A stretch of DNA of 64,000 nucleotides from Stutzerimonas stutzeri (GTDB lineage Bacteria; Pseudomonadota; Gammaproteobacteria; Pseudomonadales; Pseudomonadaceae). Position numbers and translations under genes: made by a program. Below are positions 37,289 to 46,060 of the stretch, one piece after another (the first letter of the stretch is position 1; every line of letters starts with the position of its first letter). A model generated the notes under the pieces. The model was given only the letters and a program-made list of their open reading frames with translations, was not told where the DNA came from and ran no database searches. The stretch spans positions 1 to 64,000 of the forward strand of contig NZ_JAMOII010000019.1 of assembly GCF_024448985.1 (NCBI RefSeq), in the 5' to 3' direction.

Positions 37289-38908
37289 ATGAATCGCAAT
37301 GACTGGTGGCGCGGCGGCGTCATTTATCAGGTTTACCCGCGCAGCTTTTTCGACAGCAACGGTGACGGGGTCGGCGATCTGCTCGGTGTGGTGGAGAAAA
37401 TCGACTACATCGCCAGCCTCAACGTCGACGCCATCTGGCTGTCACCGTTCTTCACGTCGCCAATGAAGGACTTCGGTTATGACGTGTCCGATTACCGCGG
37501 CGTGGACCCGCTGTTCGGCACGCTGGAAGACTTCAAACAGGTCATCGAGGTCGCCCATTCGCGCGGCATTCGCATCCTGATCGATCAGGTCCTCAACCAT
37601 TCCTCGGACCAGCACGCCTGGTTCAAGGAAAGCCGCTCCAGTCGCGACAATCCCAAGGCCGACTGGTACGTGTGGGCTGACGCGAAAGACGACGGCACCG
37701 TGCCCAATAACTGGCTGTCGGTGTTCGGTGGCGCTGCCTGGACCTGGGATAGCCGGCGCAAGCAGTACTATCTGCACAACTTCCTTTCCAGCCAGCCGGA
37801 CCTGAACTTCCACTGTGAAGAAGTCCAGCAGCAGCTGCTGGAAGACATGGAGTTCTGGCTGAAGCTGGGCGTCGACGGCTTCCGTCTGGACGCGGCGAAC
37901 TTCTATTTCCACGACCGCGAGTTGCGCGACAACCCGCCGAACCATGACGTGCGCGAGGGCAGCATCGGCGTGCGCGTCGATAACCCCTATGCTTACCAGA
38001 AGCATATGTACGACAAGACCCAGCCGGAAAACCTGGGCTTCCTGCGCCGCATTCGGCAACTGCTCGAGCGCTATCCAGGCAGCGCCACCGTGGCCGAAAT
38101 CGGTTGTGATGACTCCCTGAGCACCATGGCGGCCTATACCGGTGGCAGCGACACGCTGCACATGGCCTATTCCTTCGATCTGCTCACCGAGCAATGCAGC
38201 CCGGGCTTTCTGCGCCACACCATCGATAGTGTCGAGCGCGAGCTGGTAGACGGCTGGCCGTGCTGGTCGATCGGTAACCACGATGTGGTACGGGTGATGA
38301 GCCGCTGGGCACTGGCCAGCCAGCCGGATCATGCGCGCGGGCGGATGTTCATGGCGATGCTGCTGTCGATGCGTGGCAGCGTGTGCCTGTATCAGGGCGA
38401 AGAACTGGGCCTGGACGAGGCCGAGCTGCAATTCGAGCAGCTGGTCGATCCCTACGGCATCCGCTTCTGGCCCGAATTCAAGGGGCGTGACGGTTGCCGC
38501 ACGCCGATGCCCTGGCACGATCAGGACCAGCACGGTGGCTTCAGCCGGGAACAGCCCTGGTTGCCGCTGGCCGACAAACACCTGCCGTTGTCGGTGGCCG
38601 CCCAGGAGCCAGACCCGAATTCCATGCTCAACATCTATCGCCGCTTCCTCGCCTGGCGCCAGGATCAGCGCTTGCTGATTGAAGGCAGCATGCGCACCAT
38701 CCACCACGACGATGCGCTGCTGGTCTACGAGCGCCGTCTGGATGATGAGGTCTGGGTTTGCCTGTTCAATATGGGCGACAGTGCGCGGCACTTCGAGCTG
38801 GCGGCGCCGGTCGAAGGGCTGGACGTGCCCTCCGCGACGGCCGTTTTCGACGGCCAAGGCGTACACTTGCCCGCGCATGGATTCGGATTCGCGCGCCGGC
38901 TCGCATGA
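37289..38908 (+). CDS. Cytoplasmic GH13 alpha-glucosidase
   Basis: A 539-residue enzyme without a signal peptide, beginning MNRNDWWRGGVIYQVYPRSF, characteristic of the oligo-1,6-glucosidase/alpha-glucosidase branch of GH13. Catalytic residues lie in GVDGFRLDAANFYF (Asp), TVAEIGCDD (Glu) and WSIGNHDVVR (Asp). It should release glucose from imported maltodextrins. Branch specificity (alpha-1,4 versus alpha-1,6) is not certain, though gamma- and alphaproteobacterial AglA-type enzymes near mal genes act on alpha-1,4 links. A mal-type operator array lies 63 bp upstream of the start, and malK follows. Confidence 0.92.
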   Translation: MNRNDWWRGGVIYQVYPRSFFDSNGDGVGDLLGVVEKIDYIASLNVDAIWLSPFFTSPMKDFGYDVSDYRGVDPLFGTLEDFKQVIEVAHSRGIRILIDQVLNHSSDQHAWFKESRSSRDNPKADWYVWADAKDDGTVPNNWLSVFGGAAWTWDSRRKQYYLHNFLSSQPDLNFHCEEVQQQLLEDMEFWLKLGVDGFRLDAANFYFHDRELRDNPPNHDVREGSIGVRVDNPYAYQKHMYDKTQPENLGFLRRIRQLLERYPGSATVAEIGCDDSLSTMAAYTGGSDTLHMAYSFDLLTEQCSPGFLRHTIDSVERELVDGWPCWSIGNHDVVRVMSRWALASQPDHARGRMFMAMLLSMRGSVCLYQGEELGLDEAELQFEQLVDPYGIRFWPEFKGRDGCRTPMPWHDQDQHGGFSREQPWLPLADKHLPLSVAAQEPDPNSMLNIYRRFLAWRQDQRLLIEGSMRTIHHDDALLVYERRLDDEVWVCLFNMGDSARHFELAAPVEGLDVPSATAVFDGQGVHLPAHGFGFARRLA

Positions 38909-38913
38909 GCCGA

Positions 38914-38949
38914 CCGGGAGAAACGAGGCGCCTGTTTCGTTCCTCCCGG
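38914..38949 (+). promoter_or_regulatory. Stem-loop between the alpha-glucosidase gene and malK
   Basis: CCGGGAG-AAACGA pairs with TCGTTCCTCCCGG with one bulge. There is no T-run, so it is more likely an mRNA processing or stabilising hairpin than a terminator. malK follows 53 bp later with a strong GAAGGAG site. Confidence 0.45.
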
Positions 38950-39002
38950 CCTGCCGCTCGCCGCGATTCGTCGCGGCGTCTGTTTGAAGGAGAACAACAA
39001 GA

Positions 39003-40118
39003 ATGGCCAGCGTAACCCTGCGCAATATCTGCAAGAGCTATGAAGACGTCCCCATCACCTGCGGTATCGATCTGGATATCGCCGATGGGGAATTCGTGGT
39101 GTTCGTCGGCCCGTCCGGCTGCGGCAAGTCGACTCTGCTGCGGCTGATTGCCGGTCTTGAGGACATCACCGACGGCGAGCTGCAGATCGACGGCGAGCGG
39201 GTCAACGAGTTGCCGCCGATGGATCGCTCGGTGGGGATGGTGTTCCAGTCCTATGCGCTCTATCCGCACATGAACGTCGCCGAAAACATGGCGTTCGGCC
39301 TGAAACTGGCGAAGGTCGACAAGACCGAGATAAAGCGCCGTGTGGAATCGGTGGCGAAGATTCTGCAGCTCGACAAACTGCTCGATCGCAAGCCGAAGGA
39401 CCTGTCCGGTGGGCAGCGCCAGCGGGTCGCCATCGGCCGCACCATGGTCCGCGAACCCAAGGTGTTTCTCTTCGACGAGCCGCTATCGAATCTCGATGCC
39501 TTCCTGCGGGTGCAGATGCGCATCGAAATATCGCGCCTGCACCAGCGTCTCAAGGCAACGATGATTTACGTGACCCACGATCAGGTCGAAGCCATGACCC
39601 TGGCCGACAAGATCGTCGTGCTCAATGCCGGGCGCATCGCCCAGGTCGGTCCACCGCTGGAGCTGTATCACTATCCGAAAAACCAGTTCGTCGCTGGCTT
39701 CATCGGCTCGCCGCAAATGAACTTCCTGCCCGTACGCGCGGTGCGCGCGGATGCCGAGTCGGTAGAGGTAACGATGCCGGGCGGCAGCACATTGCGGGTG
39801 CCGGTGGATGGCACGCTGATCAACCCGGGCGATGCATTGTCGCTCGGCGTTCGGCCTGAGCATTTTGTCGATGCCGAGCAGGCGGATTTCGTCTTCAACG
39901 GCGAGATTGCAGTGGCCGAGCGGCTTGGTGACCACAACCTGCTGCACCTGAACTTCGAAGGCGTGGAGGAAATGGTTGCGGTGGCCAGCGATGGTAATCG
40001 CCGGGTTGCAGTCGGCCAGCCTTATGCCACCGGGCTGTTGGCCAACAAGTGCCACCTGTTCCGCGCTGACGGTGCGGCGTGCGCGAGGCATTATCGCGAG
40101 CCGGCGCTGCACGGCTGA
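39003..40118 (+). CDS. malK: Maltodextrin importer ATPase MalK
   Basis: A 371-residue ABC ATPase, the same length as E. coli MalK. Walker A is [12 protein letters not shown], the signature is [13 protein letters not shown], Walker B is [13 protein letters not shown] and the switch His is in IYVTHDQ. The C-terminal TOBE-like regulatory domain (from about residue 240, [10 protein letters not shown]) is present; in E. coli this part binds MalT and EIIA-Glc. It energises MalFG. It lies about 8 kb from malFG, separated by malT, maa and the curlin-repeat gene. GAAGGAG precedes the ATG. Confidence 0.95.
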   Translation: MASVTLRNICKSYEDVPITCGIDLDIADGEFVVFVGPSGCGKSTLLRLIAGLEDITDGELQIDGERVNELPPMDRSVGMVFQSYALYPHMNVAENMAFGLKLAKVDKTEIKRRVESVAKILQLDKLLDRKPKDLSGGQRQRVAIGRTMVREPKVFLFDEPLSNLDAFLRVQMRIEISRLHQRLKATMIYVTHDQVEAMTLADKIVVLNAGRIAQVGPPLELYHYPKNQFVAGFIGSPQMNFLPVRAVRADAESVEVTMPGGSTLRVPVDGTLINPGDALSLGVRPEHFVDAEQADFVFNGEIAVAERLGDHNLLHLNFEGVEEMVAVASDGNRRVAVGQPYATGLLANKCHLFRADGAACARHYREPALHG

Positions 40119-40179
40119 CGAGCGAGGCAGCAGGCGTTCGGCCGGCTGTCTCGGTGTCTAACGGACGTGAAAAGATCTG

Positions 40180-40494
40180 TTAATGGCTGAGCTTCAAGCC
40201 CAGCAAGCCGGTACAGATCAGCAGTACGCTGCCCAGGCGAACCAGACTCATCGACTCGCCGAACAGGATGATGCCGGCAATCACGGTGCCTACCGCGCCT
40301 ACGCCAGTCCAGATGGCGTAGGCCGTGCCAAGCGGCAGCTCCTTCATCGCCAGCCCCAGCAATCCAAGGCTGGCAAGCATCGCGGCGACAGTGAGCACGG
40401 TGGGAAGCGGGCGGGTAAACCCATCGGTGTACTTCAGGCCAACGGCCCAGCCAATCTCGAACAGACCGGCGAGAAACAGAATGATCCAGGACAT
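40180..40494 (-). CDS. gdx: Guanidinium exporter Gdx (SugE), SMR family
   Basis: A 104-residue protein with four membrane spans. [26 protein letters not shown] and [20 protein letters not shown] are the Gdx/SugE subtype signatures, with the essential Glu at residue 13. Members export guanidinium in exchange for protons. The ATG at 40494 matches the E. coli protein start; a GTG two codons earlier is less likely. A guanidine-II riboswitch directly upstream confirms the substrate class. Confidence 0.95.
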   Translation of the reverse strand: MSWIILFLAGLFEIGWAVGLKYTDGFTRPLPTVLTVAAMLASLGLLGLAMKELPLGTAYAIWTGVGAVGTVIAGIILFGESMSLVRLGSVLLICTGLLGLKLSH

Positions 40495-40523
40495 GTGCAC
40501 CTCTACGGGACGGTAATGTGGGT

Positions 40524-40567
40524 GGGGCCGTCCCCGATGCGTCTGTACAGCCTGAGGTCGTCCTCAG
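40524..40567 (-). ncRNA. Guanidine-II (mini-ykkC) riboswitch upstream of gdx
   Basis: On the minus strand two small hairpins carry the diagnostic ACGR loops: CTGAGG-ACGA-CCTCAG (40567-40552) and GGGG-ACGG-CCCC (40535-40524), joined by a 16-nt linker. This is the mini-ykkC architecture, known to bind guanidine and to control Gdx-type exporters. Just downstream, CCGTCCC (40513-40507) is complementary to GGGACGG of the second hairpin and lies next to the ribosome site TAGAGG, suggesting an alternative pairing that governs translation. Confidence 0.92.
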
Positions 40568-40629
40568 CAGGCGCTATTGTGCACAAGCAAACGGCCTGGG
40601 CAAGTGGCCCGGACCAAAGGAGCTTGCGA

Positions 40630-41595
40630 TTAGCTGGCTTGCCGCTCCTTCTCCTTCATCCGACGGTAGACAGTCGCCAGCAGCGCGCCGGAGAGGTTGT
40701 GCCAGACGCTGAACAACGCGCTGGGGACCGCCGCCAAGGGCGAAAAGTGCGCACTGGCCAGGGCCGCACCGAGGCCGGAGTTCTGCATGTCGACCTCGAT
40801 CGAAAGCGTCTTGCGCTGCGCCAGTGGCAGGCCGAAGACGCGTGCTACAAAGTAGCCGAAGCCAAGCCCCAGACCGTTGTGCAGCACCACCACCGCCATG
40901 ATCAGCAGGCCCGATTCAGCAATCTTGGCCTGGCTGGCCGCAACCACGGTGGCGACGATGATCACGATACTGACCACCGAGACCAGCGGCAGTACATCGA
41001 TCGCATGATGTACGCGATTACCCAGCAGGCGGCGGGCAATCAGGCCGAGGGCGATCGGTAGCAGTACGATCTGGATGATGGATATGAACAGCGCACCGAA
41101 GTTGACCGGTAGCCAGGCCGAGGCCAGCAGCCAGATCAACGCCGGTGTCACCACTGGAGCGAGCAGCGTGGTGACAGCCGTGATCGCCACCGAGAGCGCC
41201 ACGTCACCACGTGAAAACCAAGTAATCACATTGGAAGCAGTGCCGCCTGGACAGCAACCGACTAGGATCACACCGACGGCTACCTCCGGGGGCAGGCTCA
41301 GCAACTGACAGAGCAGCCAGGCGAGGCCTGGCATGATCAGAAATTGCGCTCCGACACCCAGCGCCACCCAAAGAGGGCGGCGCGCGACTTCAGCGAAATC
41401 GGCCGCTTTCAACGTCAGCCCCATGCCAAACATGATCAGCCCCATGCCAAACATGATCAGCCCCAGCAGCGGAACGATCCAGGCAGTGGCAGGCAGAAAC
41501 CAGTTGGGCAGGAAGAAGGCAAGAACGGCGAACAGCAGGACCCAGAGGGCGAAGGTATTGCCGACAAAGCGGCTGAGGGCGGCGAGGGCTCGCAT
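40630..41595 (-). CDS. BASS-family (bile acid:sodium symporter-like) transporter
   Basis: A 321-residue protein with about ten spans. The family marks VILVGCCPGGTASNVITWFSRGD and the following helix are clear. Members carry organic anions such as pantoate, pyruvate or sulfated compounds with sodium. An exact 21-bp tandem duplication at 41416-41457 doubles seven residues, giving GLIMFGMGLIMFGM in the second predicted span, where relatives have a single copy. The frame is kept, but the longer helix may alter folding. It lies upstream of the gdx riboswitch on the same strand, with its own start at 41595. Confidence 0.9.
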   Translation of the reverse strand: MRALAALSRFVGNTFALWVLLFAVLAFFLPNWFLPATAWIVPLLGLIMFGMGLIMFGMGLTLKAADFAEVARRPLWVALGVGAQFLIMPGLAWLLCQLLSLPPEVAVGVILVGCCPGGTASNVITWFSRGDVALSVAITAVTTLLAPVVTPALIWLLASAWLPVNFGALFISIIQIVLLPIALGLIARRLLGNRVHHAIDVLPLVSVVSIVIIVATVVAASQAKIAESGLLIMAVVVLHNGLGLGFGYFVARVFGLPLAQRKTLSIEVDMQNSGLGAALASAHFSPLAAVPSALFSVWHNLSGALLATVYRRMKEKERQAS

Positions 41596-41647
41596 TGGGC
41601 TTACCTTGTAATTATTGAGAGTACGCCGTCAGCCAGGCCGACGGCGC

Positions 41648-41915
41648 TAGGGTCTGTTGCCGTTTCGCTGTAAGCCGCGTTGCCGCGCCAAATGACGCCA
41701 GGCAAGACGCGGGACGCAGGTAATGGTCGTTCCCTTGCCAAGTCCCGCAACGCCGCATGGCGTCATTTGCCGCGCAACCCGGAGGGACGGGCCGGTTTTA
41801 GCGCGATACGGCGTTTCTCGTTGCTTATTTGGAATGACCAAACTGCGCGACTCGTGCCTTGTCTCGCGCTAAAACCGGATCCGTCGCGACCGCGCCGAAA
41901 TGGCAACAGACCCTA
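41648..41915. mobile_element. MITE-like element with 20-bp terminal inverted repeats (copy B)
   Basis: TAGGGTCTGTTGCCGTTTCG at 41648-41667 is matched in reverse with one mismatch at 41896-41915 (CGAAATGGCAACAGACCCTA). The body is 268 bp, with a central TTTGGAATGACCAAACT palindrome and no transposase. It occupies most of the gap between the BASS gene and rdgC. The same ends as copy A define a family. Confidence 0.85.
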
Positions 41916-41922
41916 GGGCAGT

Positions 41923-42843
41923 TTAAATGCCCTGCGGAATCTCCTCACCACCCAAGGCCTCGAACAGCGCGGGCAGGAATTCGCCGAATGTCAGCATCAT
42001 CAGCAGGAAGCTGGCGTCCTGTTGGCCGAGGTCGTCGTCACCGCCGTCTTGTTCGGCCTGATCCTGTAGCAGCTCTTCGAAGCGTAGACGCTTGATCACC
42101 AACTTGTCGTCGAGCACGAAGGAAAGCTTGTCCTGCCAGCCCAGCGACAGCTGAGTGACCTGCTTGCCGACTTCCAGATGCTGCTGGATCTCGTCGCTGG
42201 TCAGGTCCTGGCGCTTGCAGCGCACCACACCACCGTCCTCGTGCGTGTCGCGCAGCTCGCATTCGTCGAGCACGAAAAAGTCGTCGGCAGCTTTCTGGGT
42301 TTTCACCCATTCGGTCATGGTCGCCGAAGGGGCGATCTTGACGGTCAACGGACGCACCGGCAGCGAGCCGATGGCTTCGCGCAGGGTGGACAGCAAGTCC
42401 TCGGCGCGCTTGGGACTGGATGAATCGACCAGAATCAGGCCCTGCTGCGGGGCGATGGCGGCGAAGGTGCCGGACTTGCGGATGAAGGCGCGCGGCAGAA
42501 AGGACTGGATGATGTCGTCCTTGAGCTGATCGCGTTCTTTCTTGTAAACCTTGCGCATCTGCTCGTTTTCGATCTCGTCGACCTTTTCCTTCAGCGCGTC
42601 CTTGACCACGCTACCGGGCAGGATTCGCTCTTCCTTGCGTGTAGAGATCAGCAAGAAGCCTTGGCTGGCATGTACAAGAGGCGCATCTTCGCCCTTGCCG
42701 AGGGGCGCGACGAAACCGTAGGTGCTCAGCTCCTGGCTAGCACAGGGGCGGGCGGGCTTGGCGGCCAATGCAGCTTCAAGTGTCTCGACATCGAAAGGGA
42801 CGTTTTGGGTGAGACGGTAGACGAGCAGGTTGCGAAACCACAT
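41923..42843 (-). CDS. rdgC: Recombination-associated protein RdgC
   Basis: A 306-residue protein beginning [18 protein letters not shown], the standard RdgC start; the upstream in-frame extension to 42906 has no support. Family features include [42 protein letters not shown] and [12 protein letters not shown]. RdgC is a DNA-binding ring protein that modulates RecA loading. Size and sequence are normal. A MITE-like element ends only eight bases after its stop. Confidence 0.96.
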   Translation of the reverse strand: MWFRNLLVYRLTQNVPFDVETLEAALAAKPARPCASQELSTYGFVAPLGKGEDAPLVHASQGFLLISTRKEERILPGSVVKDALKEKVDEIENEQMRKVYKKERDQLKDDIIQSFLPRAFIRKSGTFAAIAPQQGLILVDSSSPKRAEDLLSTLREAIGSLPVRPLTVKIAPSATMTEWVKTQKAADDFFVLDECELRDTHEDGGVVRCKRQDLTSDEIQQHLEVGKQVTQLSLGWQDKLSFVLDDKLVIKRLRFEELLQDQAEQDGGDDDLGQQDASFLLMMLTFGEFLPALFEALGGEEIPQGI

Positions 42844-43007
42844 GGCGATTTGAAACTCCGGTAAAAGCAAAGCGCGCATTATTCCCCTCCCGGGAACGCA
42901 GGCCAACCCTGCCGCACGGCATTGCCGATGGAAACCACAAAAAGTGGCAATAAACAGAGGCTTTGCTAAGTCTTTGTAAGTTCATCAATTTTTTTTGCAA
43001 AAGGGGC

Positions 43008-43036
43008 TTGCCAAGGTTCGGAACCCTCTCTAGAAT
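43008..43036 (+). promoter_or_regulatory. Sigma-70-type promoter of the tRNA pair
   Basis: TTGCCA (43008-43013), a 17-base spacer and TAGAAT (43031-43036), followed by GCGCCCC, a GC-rich discriminator typical of stringently controlled stable RNA promoters. It is about 40 bases before the first tRNA. Confidence 0.85.
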
Positions 43037-43081
43037 GCGCCCCACTTCGAGAGCAAACGCAAACAAGCGAGTGCACTGAAA

Positions 43082-43157
43082 GGGTGATTAGCTCAGCTGG
43101 GAGAGCATCTGCCTTACAAGCAGAGGGTCGGCGGTTCGATCCCGTCATCACCCACCA
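43082..43157 (+). tRNA. tRNA-Val (anticodon TAC)
   Basis: A 76-base cloverleaf including encoded CCA: acceptor GGGTGAT/ATCACCC, D-loop AGCTCAGCTGGGAGAGC, anticodon loop CTTACAA and T-loop GGTTCGATCCC. It is co-transcribed with tRNA-Asp 13 bases on. Confidence 0.97.
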
Positions 43158-43170
43158 CTCGAGGTTTAGC

Positions 43171-43247
43171 GCAGCGGTAGTTCAGTCGGTTAGAATACCG
43201 GCCTGTCACGCCGGGGGTCGCGGGTTCGAGTCCCGTCCGCTGCGCCA
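43171..43247 (+). tRNA. tRNA-Asp (anticodon GTC)
   Basis: A 77-base cloverleaf with encoded CCA: acceptor GCAGCGG/CCGCTGC with G73, anticodon loop CTGTCAC, T-loop GGTTCGAGTCC. It is the second gene of the tRNA unit and is followed by a strong terminator. Confidence 0.97.
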
Positions 43248-43290
43248 TATTCGTTATCAAGGACCACTGAACGCCTTGATAGCATGAGAA

Positions 43291-43318
43291 AAAGCGACCT
43301 TAGGGTCGCTTTTTTTTT
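43291..43318 (+). terminator. Intrinsic terminator of the tRNA unit
   Basis: GCGACC and GGTCGC form a stem with a four-base loop, followed by a run of nine T, 44 bases after tRNA-Asp. Confidence 0.93.
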
Positions 43319-43371
43319 GCCTTCGATTCGCGAAACCACCTGTCGACCGACATTCGCCAAGCCCAGGCATT

Positions 43372-43409
43372 GGTAGGGTGGGCCGGGCGGCGTTCCGCTT
43401 CAGCCCACC
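43372..43409. repeat. REP-like repeat, second copy
   Basis: GGTAGGGTGGGCCGGGCGGC and the following TTCCGCTTCAGCCCACC match 22001-22039 with about two differences. It lies in the 341-bp gap between the tRNAs and the FKBP gene; apart from the terminator, nothing else was recognised there. Confidence 0.75.
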
Positions 43410-43588
43410 AGCGGAGCGCGGCAAAAAGAGAGCTTCACGCTCTGTTCGCGCGTTTCGTGCGGCACTTCCTTTCTTTGCGCTGTCTTTACTCTTTACATCG
43501 GTACGCTCGGTAGCCACTGTCGGGGGCGACTGTTAAGCTCCGGCAATTGATTTCGCCTCACCCTTTCAAGCGCATTTAAGGAAACAGA

Positions 43589-44344
43589 ATGAGACATCAT
43601 CGTTTGGCGTCTGCGATAGCCCTGGTTGGCCTGGTCCTGACGGGCTGTGATTCGGAAACCAGCGCCAAGCTGGAAACTCCGGCGCAGAAGGCGTCCTACG
43701 GCATTGGCCTGAACATGGGCAAGAGCCTGGCGCAGGAGGGGATGGATGATCTCGACTCGGTCGCTGTTGCGCAGGGTATCGACGATGCCCTGACCAAGCA
43801 GGAGCAGAAACTGACCGACGAGGAGCTGATGGAGGCCTTTGCCTATCTGCAGACACGTGCTGAAGAGCGCATGGTCAAAATGAACGAAGAGGCGGTCGCA
43901 GCCGGGAAAAAATTCCTTGAAGAGAACGCCAAGCGTGAAGGCGTGAAGACCACCGAATCCGGCCTGCAATATGAGGTGATCAAGGAAGCCGATGGCCCTC
44001 AGCCTGGTCCGAATGACGTCGTTACCGTTCATTACGAAGGCAGCCTGACCGACGGCACCGTTTTCGATAGCTCGATCAAGCGTGGTTCTCCGATCGACCT
44101 GCCCGTTGGTGGTGTGATTCCGGGTTGGGTCGAAGGGCTGCAACTGATGCATGTAGGCGAGAAGTATAAGCTGTACATCCCGAGCGAGCTGGCGTACGGC
44201 GAGCAAAGCCCGAGCCCGCTGATCCCGGCCAACTCGGTGCTGGTCTTCGATCTTGAGCTGCTAGGCATCAAAGGCGACGAAACTGAAGAGGCCCCTGCCT
44301 CCGAAGTCGAGCCCGAGGCTGCCGAAGAGGCCGCTGCACAGTAA
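43589..44344 (+). CDS. FKBP-type peptidyl-prolyl isomerase, Mip/FkpA-like lipoprotein
   Basis: A 251-residue protein with a lipobox (LVLTGC, Cys at about 20). A helical dimerisation region (about 30-125) is followed by an FKBP domain (about 126-225) with the active-site segments VTVHYEGSLTDGTVFDSS, GGVIPGWVEGLQLM and IPSELAYGE. An acidic Ala/Glu-rich tail follows. It helps fold periplasmic or outer-membrane proteins. The start at 43589 follows TAAGGAAAC. A hairpin with T-run lies after the gene. Confidence 0.92.
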   Translation: MRHHRLASAIALVGLVLTGCDSETSAKLETPAQKASYGIGLNMGKSLAQEGMDDLDSVAVAQGIDDALTKQEQKLTDEELMEAFAYLQTRAEERMVKMNEEAVAAGKKFLEENAKREGVKTTESGLQYEVIKEADGPQPGPNDVVTVHYEGSLTDGTVFDSSIKRGSPIDLPVGGVIPGWVEGLQLMHVGEKYKLYIPSELAYGEQSPSPLIPANSVLVFDLELLGIKGDETEEAPASEVEPEAAEEAAAQ

Positions 44345-44413
44345 GGCTTTCGCTGTATCGAAGCCCTGTCCGTCAGGTTGTAATCCTGGCGGACTAGAGG
44401 CAAGCAGAACGAT

Positions 44414-44439
44414 GCCCGTATCACTCGATACGGGCTTTT
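44414..44439 (+). terminator. Terminator after the FKBP gene
   Basis: A GCCCGTATC/GATACGGGC stem with a four-base loop, followed by TTTTC. Confidence 0.9.
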
Positions 44440-44494
44440 CGTTATGGGGTACATCTGGCGAGGGAGCCTACACATAGCTCCCGAGACATAAAAC

Positions 44495-44530
44495 AAACGC
44501 CCCGATGCAGTTAAGCAGTCGGGGCGTTTT
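44495..44530. terminator. Bidirectional terminator between the FKBP gene and rimO
   Basis: AAACGCCCCGA and TCGGGGCGTTT with a 13-base loop carry A and T runs on both sides. It would stop rimO transcription on the minus strand and back up the FKBP terminator on the plus strand. Confidence 0.8.
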
Positions 44531-44613
44531 CCTTTAACCGGCTCGGCTCAATCGTGGCACTTCGCTCTGGTTGGCGGGCACCTCTGGCAGATGCTAAGGC
44601 GCCGTTTACTCGC

Positions 44614-45936
44614 TTAGATCGTCTCAGCCCAGAGATCGTACTCGTCGGCATTGGTTACGCGGACCCAGACCTTGTCGCCAGGCTGCAGTGGACGCTCGCT
44701 GTCGACGTAAACCATGCCGTCGATTTCCGGAGCATCGGCGTAGGAGCGACCGATAGCGCCGTCTTCATCGACCTCGTCGATCAGTACTTCGATTTCCTGG
44801 CCGATCTTGCGCTCCAGGCGAGCGGCGCTGATGGCTTGCTGATGGGCCATGAAGCGGTCCCAGCGATCCTGCTTGATCTCATCCGGTACCGGCTCGAGGT
44901 CCAGTTCCTCGGCCGGCGCGCCCTCGACCGGGGAGTACTGGAAGCAGCCGACGCGATCCAGCTGCGCTTCGGTCAGCCAGTCGAGCAGATACTGGAAGTC
45001 CTCCTCGGTCTCGCCTGGGAAGCCAACAATGAAGGTCGAGCGAATGGTCAGCTGCGGACAAGTTTCGCGCCACTTCTTGATGCGCGCCAGGGTCTTGTCC
45101 TCGAAGGCAGGGCGCTTCATGGCCTTGAGCACCTTAGGGCTGGCGTGCTGGAACGGAATGTCCAGATAGGGAAGCAGCTTGCCTTCGGCCATGAGAGGAA
45201 TCACGTCATCGACATTCGGGTAGGGGTAGACGTAATGCAGACGTACCCATACCCCCATGCTCGACAGCGCCTGGCATAGCTCCAGCATGCGCGTCTTGAC
45301 CGGCTGGCCGTTCCAGAAATCAGTTTTGTACTTTACGTCGACACCATAAGCGCTGGTGTCTTGGGAGATCACCAGGATCTCCTTAACGCCAGCCTTCACC
45401 AGGCGCTCGGCTTCACTGAGCACATCGCCGACCGGACGGCTGACGAGCTTGCCTCGCATGGAGGGGATGATGCAGAAGCTGCAGGTGTGGTTGCAGCCTT
45501 CGGATATCTTCAGATAGGCGTAGTGACGCGGCGTCAGCTTGATGCCCTGCGGCGGAACCAGATCGACGAAGGGGTCATGATCAATGTTGGGCGGCACCAC
45601 TTCGTGCACGGCATTGACGACTTGCTCGTATTGCTGCGGACCGGTGACAGCCAGCACGCTGGGGTGCACATTGCGGATGTTGTCTTCAGCCACGCCCATG
45701 CAGCCGGTAACGATCACCTTGCCGTTCTCGGCGATGGCTTCACCGATTGCATCCAGCGATTCGGCCTTGGCGCTATCGATGAAGCCGCAGGTGTTGACGA
45801 CCACCACGTCGGCGTCCTGATAGGTGGGCACGATCTGGTACCCCTCCATACGCAGCTGGGTCAGGATGCGTTCGGAGTCCACCGTGGCTTTAGGGCAGCC
45901 AAGTGAAACAAATCCAACGGTAGGCGCTTTGCTCAT
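44614..45936 (-). CDS. rimO: Ribosomal protein S12 methylthiotransferase RimO
   Basis: A 440-residue radical-SAM enzyme. The N-terminal UPF0004 domain has [14 protein letters not shown] with a cluster cysteine, VVVNTCGFI and GCMGV; the radical-SAM motif is [17 protein letters not shown] (CxxxCxxC); a C-terminal TRAM domain ends the protein. RimO methylthiolates an Asp of ribosomal protein S12. PSMRGK near the SAM motif separates RimO from MiaB. Confidence 0.97.
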   Translation of the reverse strand: MSKAPTVGFVSLGCPKATVDSERILTQLRMEGYQIVPTYQDADVVVVNTCGFIDSAKAESLDAIGEAIAENGKVIVTGCMGVAEDNIRNVHPSVLAVTGPQQYEQVVNAVHEVVPPNIDHDPFVDLVPPQGIKLTPRHYAYLKISEGCNHTCSFCIIPSMRGKLVSRPVGDVLSEAERLVKAGVKEILVISQDTSAYGVDVKYKTDFWNGQPVKTRMLELCQALSSMGVWVRLHYVYPYPNVDDVIPLMAEGKLLPYLDIPFQHASPKVLKAMKRPAFEDKTLARIKKWRETCPQLTIRSTFIVGFPGETEEDFQYLLDWLTEAQLDRVGCFQYSPVEGAPAEELDLEPVPDEIKQDRWDRFMAHQQAISAARLERKIGQEIEVLIDEVDEDGAIGRSYADAPEIDGMVYVDSERPLQPGDKVWVRVTNADEYDLWAETI

Positions 45937-46060
45937 CGAGTAACCCTCAGGACACCAAGCGTAAAAAAGCGCGCGAGTATACAGCTATTTCTGCGGCTTT
46001 CGGTGGTCATCTGAGGCTCACGCGCCAGGTGGCATTCAGCATGATCGGGCTTGAATCGAT

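Noticed and set aside
38941-38950. CGGGAGGAA on the minus strand as another mal operator.
   Set aside because: It lacks the paired CTACGCCC octamers at the fixed spacing and is one arm of a stem-loop.
41680-41916. A 78-residue open frame within MITE copy B.
   Set aside because: It spans the palindromic element, has no ribosome site and no protein-like pattern.
44554-45279. A 241-residue open frame opposite rimO.
   Set aside because: rimO has all radical-SAM and TRAM motifs on the minus strand; this is a shadow.
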